This document shows positions 46,860 to 57,550 of a stretch of 64,000 nucleotides of DNA, piece by piece. The translations under genes were made by a program, and so were the position numbers. Position 1 is the first letter of the stretch, and the number at the start of each line of letters is the position of its first letter. The notes under the pieces were generated by a model. It ran no database searches, had not been told where the DNA came from, and saw only the letters and a list, made by a program, of their open reading frames with translations. Source of the DNA: Rhizophlyctis rosea. Lineage: Eukaryota > Chytridiomycota > Chytridiomycetes > Rhizophlyctidales > Rhizophlyctidaceae. The stretch is taken from positions 56,231 through 120,230 of the forward strand of contig JADGJC010000104.1 in the NCBI GenBank assembly GCA_027596075.1, read 5' to 3'.

Positions 46860-46941
46860 TGGCCTGACCCGGATTCCAACCGGGGTTCTATATACGACGA
46901 GATAGACGTGTAAGAGTAGTAACCAGGTATACTATCAGGCC
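46860..46941 (-). tRNA. tRNA-like gene, anticodon unresolved
   Basis: On the minus strand, acceptor GGCCTGA pairs perfectly with TCAGGCC. TA and a D-arm of the form GTA...GG...TAC follow, and the T-arm is CCCGG-TTGGAAT-CCGGG. An A discriminator and a TTTTT tract follow at once, as for Pol III. The 30 nt between D- and T-arms exceed a normal anticodon arm plus variable loop by about 8 nt and give no clean 5-bp anticodon stem. The best alternatives are TCTAT/ATAGA with a 10-nt loop or TACACG/CGTATA with one mismatch. It may be intron-containing or a decayed gene. The T-loop TTGGAAT (for TTCGAAT) is unusual. Confidence 0.6.
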
Positions 46942-47350
46942 TTTTTGAATATGACACCGTGTTGTCTTGGGTATCCTTCCAATTATGGACCCTGAAGGTT
47001 GGTGGCTTGGGCAGTCAACAATTTGTGGAAGGGGACGCGGTCCTTATTCGGATCGCTGCGCTTTCCTAAGCAATTGACGGCTTGTGTAACCTAGATATGC
47101 TGCGTCCAGCTGGTCACATGCACCTTCCCATTAGCCATATATTGCGAGGCCGTAAATGGCTAGATGAAGACACCCACATCAAAGTGGACCAATCACAGTG
47201 CATGGATTGTTGCACAAGCCTCAAGACAAAGTAAGGGAGGAAAAATTATACATAAGAGCGAAGCTTCCGTCACCCGGCTTCATTCCTACTGGTCTTATTA
47301 GCAAATCTAAAGTAAAGAGTAGTGTGACCTATCACCACCACCACTAGACC
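46942..47350. other. Intergenic upstream of the hAT-like gene
   Basis: No gene seen. It ends with a CACCACCACCACTAGACC leader before the start codon. Confidence 0.4.
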
Positions 47351-50149
47351 ATGATGTTTCACCTCCCCCAAGGCACACCAGTCCCGTCCATCGTCAACTC
47401 TTCCACGTCCCTCGTTACCCCAACGAGAAGGGCAAGAGGTGGTGGAAGACCTCCAAACCCGTGGTGGGTGTGGTTCATCAAGGTAGGTTTATCACAAATT
47501 GTGCGCGTTCTGTCTTAATACTGACGTTGCTTCTTGTTCACACGATGCAGTCAGACGAAAAGATCAACTCTTCGCACTACAAAGCAACATGCAAAGCTTG
47601 CGTCAGCGCCGGCGTCCCAGGTGAGTTTCTGGGAAAGTGACCATCTCTGAACTTACACTTATGTCCCTTATTCCAACCGACAGAGGACAAGTGTTCTATT
47701 ACGGGTATTGGGGATTCAATGAAAAACCATTTGCTCAAATGCCCTAATACGCCCGAGCAAGAGAAGGAGCGTGTACAAGCGCTATCAGAGCAAATCCTCG
47801 CTGAGCAAGCCGCTCATCAACACCAACAGCAAGCAAACGCCGCCAACGCAGCCGTCGCAAGTCTCTCCCCGTTGCTACAGCAAGGCGTTCAAACCATTCC
47901 CGTTTTCAATCTGACTCCAACCACGCTGGATATGAAACGGAAGCCACTGAGCACGCCGCCGTCACGATACCAGAAGCGAAGCCGTTACGATGACATTGGC
48001 AAACCGGAGCTTGATGGCTTTGAAAAACAGCTTCTGCGTGCCACGGTCAGCGCCAACTTGCCACTCTCATGGGTGGAAGATCCGGAGGTCCGCAAAGTGA
48101 TGGAGCAAATACGGCCGGGATTACACATGCCCAGCAAGCGCGCATTGGAGAACCGGATACTTAAGTTGGCGGATGAGGAGATCAAGTTCAGGGGAGACAC
48201 GTACATCCGCAACACGCGGAATTTCACAGTGTCCATGGGGGCTTGGGATGACGGGAAGGGACGGCAATTGACTGCAACGAATGTGATCACGGCCGAACGG
48301 AAGCTCGTCCCCGCTGTAGATGTAGCTGAAATGAGTGTAGATGCTCTATCCGGCGAGGAAATGGTCGTGGCAAAGTTGCGCGTCATCCTGGAACGGTTAG
48401 ATAGGTTCGAGAATTCAACGTGTGTAGCCCTCATCACCGACCCAACATCCGAGTTCCGGAAGGCGAAGCGATTGATTGGGAAGGAGAGGCCCGCGCTATT
48501 GGGGTTGGATAGTGGGCCGGGACAGGTGGCGCTCATGGCTGCCCAGTTGGTTCGGGAAACTCCTTGGATTCAGGAAAACATGGCGAATGTGGTGGAAGTG
48601 CTGGAGTTGTTCAATGATCATACTTCGGCGTGTTTCCGGTTGTGGATCAAGCAAGATGAAGTGAATGGGCATCGGTTCCTCATCAAAACGCCAAATGCAA
48701 ATGAGTAAATTGATAGTTGATGTGCCATTTTCGCGTTAGTAAGGACTGTCGCTGATTCATGGTTGCGTTCACAGCTGGACGACCTTCTCGCACTCTACAT
48801 TCAAGCTCTTGGAGTCGGCAAAGGCTATTCGGGATAGTGTCACGGAAAATCGACCAGCGTTTTTGGAGAGCTTTACGGCCAGTGGGAAGCTCGAACATGC
48901 CAATCGGATCCTGGATCTCGTGAGCGGGGACGAGTTCTGGGCACGCACGATGGAATTCAACCGCGTGTTTGGTCAACTTGAGAGGAGCTACAAGAGTTTG
49001 CGGGTACGTTCAATCTTGCAGTTGCCAAACTATATCGGAATCTTCTTTTTTGGCTGACTTCTCGTTTTTGGTATTTTGTTTCATTCAATTAATGCAGAGG
49101 TCTCATTCACGCCTCGATGCACACTTCTACACTCTTGCGCAGCTTTACCAAACATATCACGCGGATCCGGACAGGCAGGTTGCCGACACTGTGAGCCGGG
49201 CGGTTGAGAGTAGGTGGGAAAAGATGGAACAATCTCTGTACATCCTTGCGTACTTCCTCCACCCCGGCAACCATTTGAAGAACTTGAACGGAGCGGAAGC
49301 TGCTGTGTATGTATCTTTCTCTGTCCCATCATCCCATCACGTGGTTAATCTCATCAATCTTGCCACAGCCAACTCCACAACATGGTCCAATACGCCTCAA
49401 AATACTACGAACGCCTATTCCAACAAAAAGCCGAAGGACTCATGGGCGAGATTGCGAAATATTACGGGAAACGGACGCCGTTTGATCCGGAGGCGTTTAA
49501 TGATCGGCAACTTACGGCTGATCCCGTGTTGTTTTGGGATGTTTATAAAGCGGCTACACCGGCGTTGTCGGCGTTGGCGTTGAAGTTGTTTAGTGTTTGT
49601 TTGGCGCCGGAGAGCATGGCGCAGATGTTTGATGAGTTAGATCAGGTGCATGATTCGAGGACTTTGCATCCGGATAAGGTTTGTGTGGGGTGGTGGTTGG
49701 TGGGGTGTTTGTTTGGACTGCTTTTTCTCGGATGCTTTCTGGTGCTTATGGCCATTTTGGTTTTACAGCTCTCTGCATTCGTCCGCGTCAAACTCCAACT
49801 ATCCGCCGACCGCGGCGACGACTCCCTGAAACCCGAACCAATCAAAACCGCCCCTCTCACCGTCACATTCGCAGGAGGGACTCCAGTCCTTCCAGCCAAC
49901 GCCACGGTGGACGACGTTGCGGTAGGGTGGGAAGTGGCAGCAGATTACGATGATGGGCGGATCGCCAAGCCGTTGAAGACTAAACAGGATGCGGAGGAGT
50001 TCTTGGGGAGGTGGATGAAGCAACTGGATAGGGAATATGATGTCGCGGATGTGGAGGATAGTGCTGCGTGGGGGGATGAGGGGTCTCGGTGTCCGATTGC
50101 GAGGTTGTTTGTGTATCCGTTGGCGGGGGAGTTTGAAGGGATTATATAG
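47351..50149 (+). CDS. hAT-family transposase-like protein with BED zinc finger
   Basis: Seven exons: 47351-47482, 47551-47620, 47684-48704, 48775-49003, 49098-49306, 49369-49678 and 49769-50149. All phases match, giving 783 aa with no stops. The N-terminus holds a BED-type finger: WW-x-WF, then CKAC (C58, C61) and MKNHLLKC (H83, C87). The middle has RATVSANLPLSWVEDPEVRKVMEQIRPGLHMPSKRALENRIL, the classic entry into the hAT RNase H-like fold, then NVVEVLELF and a C-terminal region resembling the hAT dimerisation domain. No flanking terminal inverted repeats or 8-bp target duplications were seen. An intact, intron-rich frame suggests a host gene derived from a hAT element, though a young intron-bearing element is possible. 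Catalytic Asp/Asp/Glu residues could not be assigned. A DNA-binding nuclear role is inferred. Confidence 0.72.
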
Positions 50150-50289
50150 TGAGTGGGGTGGGTGATGGAGGGGGGGAGGGACGGGGGAGGGGGGCTAAGT
50201 TGTCTTTTTGTTTGGTCTTTTATGTAAATTGTTGTTATGCTTACATTTCAATATACCACTATATACATGTAATTGGAGGGCGGCAGGTG

Positions 50290-51365
50290 CTATCTGATGG
50301 GTGCTTGCAATGTGTTGGTGGTAGATGCATCTGGACTTCCTGCGATTGACGAGTTTGGAGGTATGACGGGTTCTACTTCTGATGTGCAGTAACAACACCT
50401 TCGTTGGTATGTCAGTTCAATATGGATAATGAAATGATAGGAAGTCAAAACGCATGACCTTACCTGGTAGCCGCATTCGGAATATCTTGCAAACAAAAGG
50501 GACAAGGTCGTGATTTCGCATTTGGGATCTCGATTCTCCAGTGGAAGTATGATTTGAGAGCTGGATGTTTCAAGCCAAGGTCGGGTGCATCAGCAAGTTT
50601 CGTTGACTCAATCGCCACGCGTCAAACTTGAAGGTGTTTTCACCCACTTCTCAAAAACCAGTACACAGCTACGCCGACTGTAACAAAATTCATGATCTGA
50701 TGTAGGAACCGGCCATAATTGATTGTTATCGCGCCGTCCTTCCATGCTTCTGACGGGGTCTTAGGTCGTCGACCGCTACGTCCGCGTCGAAGGATGATGA
50801 ACATGTTTACGAGGCGATTGCCTGCGTATTCGTGATTGCAGATATTTGGTCAAGCCAGGTTGTGGTTGTCGGTATGGGCAAGATTGACTTACCGGTCAGC
50901 AAAGCTATTGGTGGAACCATTACATCATTGACAAAACTTCTGACGACTTCTTGGAATGCTCTGCCGACAATGATTCCTACTCCGGTTTCTAGCACGCGTG
51001 TCTTTTTTTGAAGAAAACAGGTTGGTAAGCACATATGTTTATTGAAAATTTTCCCCCGCCCGTCCTTCTTCGCTTATTTTGCAGCCAGAATCTATGTGAC
51101 CGCTATAAACTCTACCTCTTGAACCAGCGAACCGCCAAGTCCCAGACTCAATGATCCAATCTAACGGCTCTCTTTTACACGCGCCAACAGCCCCAACAAA
51201 GCGAACCTGGATGACGAACCGCTTAAACTCCCGGTAAAAGCCAATCTTGACGGAAGGGGTGATGAGGTCCAGAGCTGATTGACGGAGAGCGGCTCCGGAA
51301 GCATCTCCTTGAAATATAGTGTATGCGGGGTGGTTTAGGAGTGGATTGCGGGATGTCTGGTGCAT
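50290..51365 (-). CDS. mscL-like: MscL-family large-conductance mechanosensitive channel
   Basis: Five exons: 51365-51207, 51001-50893, 50821-50648, 50560-50464 and 50398-50290. Phases match, giving 215 aa. After a ~40-residue N-terminal extension, FYREFKRFVIQ aligns with the MscL amphipathic N-helix. Then VLETGVGIIVGRAFQEVVRSFVNDVMVPPIALL is the first transmembrane helix (about 54-88), NMFIILRRG starts the loop, and DGAITINYGRFLHQIMNFVTVGVAVYWFLR is the second helix (about 127-147). The tail has C167-x2-C170 (CPFCLQDIPNAATR) and C181-x2-C184, the zinc-ribbon-like end of many bacterial MscL proteins. It forms a homopentameric pore opened by membrane tension and protects against osmotic shock. 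Each conserved block sits on a different exon, so the splicing is well supported. MscL is mainly bacterial, so an ancient bacterial origin is likely. Confidence 0.88.
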
Positions 51366-51804
51366 GGTGACCTGTACGAGTCAGAAGGAGATTGACAACG
51401 CGACGCGATGGGGGAGTGTGGGAAAAAGATAAAGTCATGTTTGGAGCCGTGGTCGGAAAGTGGTTCCAAGCATACGGCGCAGCACGATGCATGATGCTGG
51501 GCTGTGCCTTCAGCAGGGTCCAAGGACCCTAAAGGTAGAACTTGCAGCGCGACTCCCAGTGCACAATGAATGGATATGAGCAAGCTTGAAAGGAAACAGG
51601 ATCTTTCATGAAAATGGCGACCCTCTGTGGAAAGGATGAAATCAATAACCTTGAAGAAGACGCAGACGCAGTTCAATCAAAAGCGCTGATATTTCAAAGA
51701 GGAGGAGCTATTCGTCCAAATCACTGTATGAACAAATCGGACTTGTTCTTCTTCGTCATGCGACGTTTTTATCTCATCAAAACTTTATTGTAATTCGGTA
51801 TATC
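51366..51804. other. Intergenic upstream of the MscL-like gene
   Basis: Promoter side of the channel gene. No supported gene. Confidence 0.4.
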
Positions 51805-52766
51805 ATGCCTCTCCAAAAGCGCGCACTAGAATCCAAGGATGCTGGAGGGGTGAAGGAGGAAGTTGATAATAAGGAACGGAAGCTCGATGCAAAGATTTCG
51901 CGGTTGACCGATGAAGCGGAGACCATCGCTGATGAACGGATCGTGAAGGAAGAAAGTGAAGAAGTCGACGGGACCCAAAAGACCGGCAGCAAAGACGGGT
52001 AGGTCCTCCAACATACCCAAATGGAAGCAGTCAGCAGCCATGCCCGAATATCTGCGCAATAGCTTCATGATCCTTGCATTGCCCATGTCAAATAATCCTC
52101 AATTCTCCTCTCCCCAGATCATCAACCGCCCGCTTCTACGCCTTCGTCCAAATCCTGACAACGACCCATGGGAAGTCCTCCGCTCCGGCGGCAAACTGCC
52201 CCTCTAAAGAGATGCCCCCTCCCTAGACAAAACCGACTGCGTCCCCGCCCATTACTTCCACAAAGCCACCGACATCCTACGCGCTTATGCCCGCTCCAAA
52301 TCCCTCCCTGAAACCACTGACCTCCTTGAATTTTACAATGAGCTTGACGACGACGCACCCGACGACCGCAGCAAAATCTGCAAACAGGTGCATGACCTAC
52401 TCGACAAGGCCATCGGGGAGTGTGTGAAGCTGTATGAAGCAGAAGCAGCTTAACGGCCGTCAAGCTCGCGCCATCCACTTCCTCTCCGAATTCGACTTCG
52501 ACATACAATATCGTCCGGGAGATGATGAGCAGAAGGGGCGGGTTGGGGAGTTTGATCAGGGTTTGGAGGATGATACGTGGAGGGAGGTTGTGTTGAGCAC
52601 AGAGAAGCCGAAGGATGGAACGGCGAGGTATATTAATGTTGACGTGTTTGATATGGAACCGGCGCGGGGGAGTGTGTATGTTGATGAGGTTAGGGAATGG
52701 AAGTATGTGGTTGAGGTTGGAGGGGAGGGAAATCAGCTTTGCTGGCTTTTTGGGGAGAGGTTGTGA
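51805..52766 (+). pseudogene. Decayed coding region with a Ty3/gypsy-like RNase H fragment
   Basis: The first part (51805-52002) encodes a lysine/glutamate-rich stretch (MPLQKRALESKDAGGVKEEV...). A second frame from 51956 runs to a TAA at 52205, then stays open to 52452 with a helical, acidic sequence (DLLEFYNELDDDAPDD). A third frame from 52434 begins MKQKQLNGRQARAIHFLSEFDFDIQYRPGDD. The LNGRQARAIHFLSEFDFDIQYRPG part closely resembles the end of the RNase H domain of Ty3/gypsy retroelements (R-R-Q-A-R-W-x-x-F-L-S-x-F-D-F-x-I-x-Y-R-P-G). The rest to 52766 is acidic and unassigned. No single intact gene can be built. A small spliced gene using only the first part cannot be excluded. Confidence 0.5.
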
Positions 52767-53230
52767 TTAGTTGATATCTTACTCGCTGTTCCTTTGATGT
52801 ACATATACGCTTATGCAAATTACACTTTGTATGCGTCAATAGCCTGAGTCGACCACTACAGCCTGAGCCGACCGCTGATGCGTTCTCCACTGCTAATTGT
52901 CAAGATTGGCACGCACTACAATTACTGCATTCAAAAGATTGCCAATTCGCGATACAAAATAGTAAATGATCACCGGGAATCACCAAACACGGACAAGTAA
53001 GCACGGATTGGAGTGGTATAACTTGGAAAATGATATTCAGAAATGCACCTTCCTCCTCGAAGGTAAATATTTACAAGATTGGCACGTGCCGCAGAGCTAT
53101 GATATGAATCCCTATGTACACCCTAAAGCGATATCCCCACATTTGCTTTCCCTTTTGGCGTAGGTATATAACTATGTATGATATGTATAAACTGGTGATG
53201 TCTGCTCCGAGTCCTGCTCAAGGAGGTTTT
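52767..53230. other. Intergenic region
   Basis: A/T-rich, with a near-duplicate CCTGAGYCGACC element near 52841 and 52862 (CCTGAGTCGACCACTACAG and CCTGAGCCGACC). No gene seen. Confidence 0.4.
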
Positions 53231-53776
53231 TCAAGCCTTCAATTCCTGCATAATCTCACGAAACGCCGACTCCGCCAACAACTTGTTCTTCCGCTTTCCC
53301 AACGAACCGGTGTTGATTCGTCGCCGGACGCTCTTCCGTCCCCGACGGTCCGAACCGCCTTCCGCCCATTCCTCCACATCCGATTCGTCCCCTCCCAATT
53401 CCCCTACTTGCTTCTCGGTCGATAATGATGCAAGGATGTTGGAAAGACTCCATTTGGCTTTAAGACGGTCGGGTGTTGCGATGCTGATTTTGGAGGGTGT
53501 GCGGCCGCTATTGGGGCGGGCTTCACGGGGTGGAGAGTGGGATTTGGAGCCGGCGCCGTCGGAGAATGTGACGAAGCGTGCTAGGGAGGGGCCGGGGCAC
53601 ATTAGGCAGGGCTTTGAGTCGACGTATCCTAGTCCTTGGCAGGATGGGCAGAGGTCGTGGATTGGGGTGATATTTTGGTTGGATGGGGGCATGGAGCAGG
53701 AGCGGGCGGCGGTGGTGGCGGAGGAGGAGGAGGATGGTGAAGGAGTCATGATGAGTACGTGACGAGGGACGACCAT
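53231..53776 (-). CDS. Small hypothetical protein with CxxC...CxxC motif
   Basis: Single frame of up to 181 aa; the Met at residue 10 (53749) is an alternative start. After a Ser-rich start, residues about 43-60 read CPSCQGLGYVDSKPCLMCPG, a zinc-binding pattern like half of a DnaJ cysteine-rich region (CxxCxGxG). The rest is Arg/Ser-rich with an acidic stretch, a basic RKSVRRR stretch and a C-terminal helix (ESAFREIMQEL). I do not recognise the family. Codon usage and composition look coding. Confidence 0.55.
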   Translation of the reverse strand: MVVPRHVLIMTPSPSSSSSATTAARSCSMPPSNQNITPIHDLCPSCQGLGYVDSKPCLMCPGPSLARFVTFSDGAGSKSHSPPREARPNSGRTPSKISIATPDRLKAKWSLSNILASLSTEKQVGELGGDESDVEEWAEGGSDRRGRKSVRRRINTGSLGKRKNKLLAESAFREIMQELKA

Positions 53777-56296
53777 GACCGTGTTGGGTTGTTGTGCTGT
53801 GTTGGGTGGTATTGGTATGCTATGTCTTCTGACGTCCTTTGCCTATCTGATAACCATTCAAGCCTAATGACGGTGTTTGACGTCTTTAGCGTGTTAACTG
53901 CAGGATGGGAGGCTTTGAGAGGATGATGGAAACTTTATAATGATTAGTGCAGCGTGGCCGTGCGTGCCACTCGCCAAGAACAGTCACCCACAACCGGAGA
54001 AACATGGCCAGCGGTCCGCGGGGACTTCGCACGACGAAAGCGCAGCTGCTCCAATTTCGAAGCCGTCGAACGCGTTCACGTGTAGCACAAACGGAGGGCA
54101 CAGATAGCAATCCAGGCCGAATGCTGCCGCAACCCCTGTTTGACGGTCCACGGAAGTCGGGCAAACTTGGGGCAATTTGACGTGGCACTTGCGGCCACAT
54201 GACCCTGTCATAGCTTACGAGGGGCAATTTGATTGGCTGGCAAGCACCCCAAGGTCACGTCAAACCCCCATGATTGTGGCTTATGGAGGGCTTTTGTGGA
54301 AAATCAGTGTTACCGGGCGCGCGGAAGCAACAAAGTGTATGAGTAATGCCTGATTAGTAAGGGTTAAGCTTTTCCTATGTCCGGATTGGACCCCAAAGAT
54401 GTCCGTCAGGCTCCGAGGTGTGCCGACTCTGCCGAATCCCGACAATTTTCCCAGGAACGAACTTCGCCACCAGGGTCCAGGATGCCTTGCGCTCATCTGC
54501 ATGAATGCTCCTTCCGCGTCTCCCTCCCTTCCCTCCTTCTGACACGTCAACGTCAAGGAAAAGAAAGTAATAGAAAGCCTGTCAATTCCTTGCCGATACG
54601 CTTCACTGTCTCCCCTCGCGAATCGCAGCGCTTATATCCATCAACGGGGATTTTTGTTCATCTTGGAATACCACGTGCGTGAGATGCTGCGGGTTTCTGT
54701 GTTTGGGCTGCAAGCCCAGCTTCCACCTCCCCATATGAAATGGGGGATTGGCTATTTGCCACATCAGTAAATGCCACCTAAGCAAAACAACGTCTCATCC
54801 CTTGTGACCATGTCCCACACTTATCACAAAATCGATCAATGTGGATTTTTGGGGGTCACCTCACATGATCTGCGATGGTTCCAGGCAATCCAATCCTTCA
54901 AGAGGGCCCAGGCCGCACATTCGCAATGCATCTCAACGCATGGAGATGATGAGCTTTCGCAACAAGTGCATGATGTCGTGGTTGAGTTGTGTGCTCACTG
55001 CTGAAAGGCAATAAAAATTTTATTGACACAAGTGGGGAATTTTTGGGACCGCAATACCAGACTGGGCCATGGGACTTGGCGGGAGCCACAGAGATTCACG
55101 GATTGCCAATCTCCGAGACGCACGCGCAGAAGCCGACAGAATGATGATTCATCACAGTGGTTGGATCATAGATCCACTATCTCGGGTAAAGGGTCTTTTG
55201 CCTACACACGTGGAACCAGGCAGAAATCGCCAGGACCTGATGACTGTGCCGTTGGTGGAGAGCCTAAATTGTGAAACTCTCCATCCTAATGCCAAACGCT
55301 CGGTACTCGAATTTGCGGGTCGGGAGCCTAAAAGTCAAGCCACTTCGTTTGAGCCGGGTCATTGGGGGGTAACACAATAATTCATTGTGTGTTACCGAGC
55401 GCCGCCATCATATCTGGTTCCTGGCCACCACGGTTCACAATCATAAAATGTGTGGTCACAATTTCCGAATCGCCGCTGCGCCGCTGGATGATACTAGTGG
55501 CGGAAATACGATTGATACTCCTTGCGCATTTGGCGGCATTGCTATTAGGCGTCATTCCGATCATCAATTGGGTCTGGGTCTGCAGAATGCGATACAATGC
55601 ATCATAGCCCAGCGGCCCCAGGGGAAGAAGTGTGTCACCATTGAGATGGCTGATCCATTGAGTGACCAATGACAAAGACCAAATCAATTACCTTTCTCTC
55701 CCATAGTGAGAGTCATCGGAGTAAGAGAGCCGTCATTGTGGGTCCCTGTTTGGTGTTAGACACCACACTGCCAGCCAAGTGTTGCGCATTGATTGCAGCC
55801 CCCACCCAGATCTTCGTGGCCTGACCAAGGAGGCGGGAATGAGACAAATTTCGTAGTGTTCCTGTTTTTCGCGGGTGGATGGGGAACACCCACGGCTTGC
55901 CTCTCTATGGAATCAGCAGTGTGGATACTGTGCAACCTTTTTTCGGGGTGCCTAGGGCCGTCCCGTTCCCTTTGTGTTGTTCCCACTCAACTTCAACCTA
56001 ATTCAAAGCAAACCCCCTACTGCTAGCAAATACCCTGATACAATGAATTTATATCAAAGGATGGTCTCTTCGACCCCCCTACCCGTTTCTATTACACCCT
56101 TCTCAACACAATCCCAACCCTCAATATATCTTAAATACCCTTCGCCTTCTACACCCTCTCACCAGTCCATAACTGGCTCGTTTTGTCTTGCTTCGTAGTA
56201 CGTCAAAGTAGGATCAACTTCGTCTGTTCATGACAGCCCAACCCCTTCTCTCCGTACCATCGTCCATTCAAACCCATCCGCTCGCCCTCCACTGTC
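53777..56296. other. 2.5-kb intergenic region upstream of the cyclin gene
   Basis: Several 70-110 codon frames on both strands (for example minus 53886-54227, plus 55069-55380) lack domains. The stretch 56040-56290 is pyrimidine-rich, as expected for a promoter and leader of the cyclin gene. Confidence 0.45.
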
Positions 56297-57550
56297 ATGC
56301 CTGTTCTTATGTCATCCGCATGGTGGGCTTCCAGCGAATCATCGTCAAGGAAAGCCTCTGATGGCTACACATTGAAAAGTGTTACTGAGGTTGGTATCCG
56401 CTGTTGGTCATGTTCACATCGAATTCCATGTGTTCATAATTCTGTGAACTTTCAGAGCATCGCAAATCAATCCACCGTCACATCCCTATCGTCTCTATCC
56501 GAGCTTTCCAATCTTGCGTCGCTTCTAGTTACTCTCATTTGGACCCCGACTACCAGTTTGTCGTCCATACTTCAATACTGGAACACTGCCCTTGACCCGC
56601 ACGCGTCACTAAGAGCATACATTCACACTTTGCTTGAAGCCACTCGTGTGTCGTCTTCGGTCGTTATCCTCGCTCTCAAATACCTCCACCGCCTCCGCTC
56701 CCGTACCCTGCGACGACCATCCGCATCCGTCAACCCATCCCTATCCACCCCTACTGTCGCTTTCCTCCTATGTCTTGTCTTCTCCAACAAATTTGCCGAT
56801 GACGAGCGCTTCACGAACACCGCGTGGGCATCAGTTGGGGGTCTTTCATTGAAGGACTTGAATGCAGCAGAGCGCGACGCGCTGGGCTTGATGGGTTACA
56901 ATCTGTGCGTTTCGGAGGGGGAGTACGCTGAATGGTTGGACTTCCTTGTCAAGGTTGTTGCGGACAGTGAGCGGATCGTTGGCGAAAGGGATGCACTCGC
57001 TAGTGTCATTCGCTCAAATGGGAACAAACGAAGATCCGTCGAGTACCCTTCGCTCACCCTTACTCCATCCACACCCACATACAACGAGCTCGCGAAGAAG
57101 AAGCGAGTCTCATACCCTCTCCACCTCCAATCTCTTCCCACTCCTTCTGCATCCCTCCGCACACCACCAGCCACCATCCGCGCCCGATCCTTCGCATCAC
57201 TCCCAGCTTCCCCATGCCCCATCCACCAACAACAACAGCAGCAATATAAACAACAACAGCAATACATCTCCCAACGGGTCACACCCCTCCTCGCATCACA
57301 CATCTCCCCACCACCACACACACTCCTCCCATCGCACCTCCCCACACCCGTCACACCCTTCAGCATTCCGCAACAACAAGTTCACATGTATACCCAGCAA
57401 CAACAATACCCGCAACAACAACAACTCGCACGCCCGCAACAGTATCAACCCGCCTCCATTGTCCTTCCCACGCAGTCCGTTGTCTTCGCACCTTATGAGG
57501 ACCTTAGCTTGGGCTTTTGGGGTGGGAGGATTGGTGTCGTCGGGTGTTAA
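56297..57550 (+). CDS. Pho80/Pcl-type cyclin with Gln-rich tail
   Basis: Proposed exons 56297-56389 and 56456-57550. The 66-nt intron is in frame, so unspliced reading (417 aa) is also open, but GT...TTTCAG and a less protein-like insert favour splicing (395 aa). Residues about 60-210 form a cyclin fold of the Pho80/Pcl group: SLRAYIHTLLEATRVSSSVVILALKYLHRLR, then TVAFLLCLVFSNKFADDERFTNTAWASVGGLSLKDLNAAERDALGLMGYNLCVSEGEYAEWLDFL. Such cyclins bind Pho85-like kinases and control phosphate, glycogen, polarity or cell-cycle steps. The C-terminal half is disordered, with glutamine runs from CAA/CAG repeats near 57228-57262 and 57398-57440. Confidence 0.85.
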   Translation: MPVLMSSAWWASSESSSRKASDGYTLKSVTEVGIRCWSCSHRIPCVHNSVNFQSIANQSTVTSLSSLSELSNLASLLVTLIWTPTTSLSSILQYWNTALDPHASLRAYIHTLLEATRVSSSVVILALKYLHRLRSRTLRRPSASVNPSLSTPTVAFLLCLVFSNKFADDERFTNTAWASVGGLSLKDLNAAERDALGLMGYNLCVSEGEYAEWLDFLVKVVADSERIVGERDALASVIRSNGNKRRSVEYPSLTLTPSTPTYNELAKKKRVSYPLHLQSLPTPSASLRTPPATIRARSFASLPASPCPIHQQQQQQYKQQQQYISQRVTPLLASHISPPPHTLLPSHLPTPVTPFSIPQQQVHMYTQQQQYPQQQQLARPQQYQPASIVLPTQSVVFAPYEDLSLGFWGGRIGVVGC

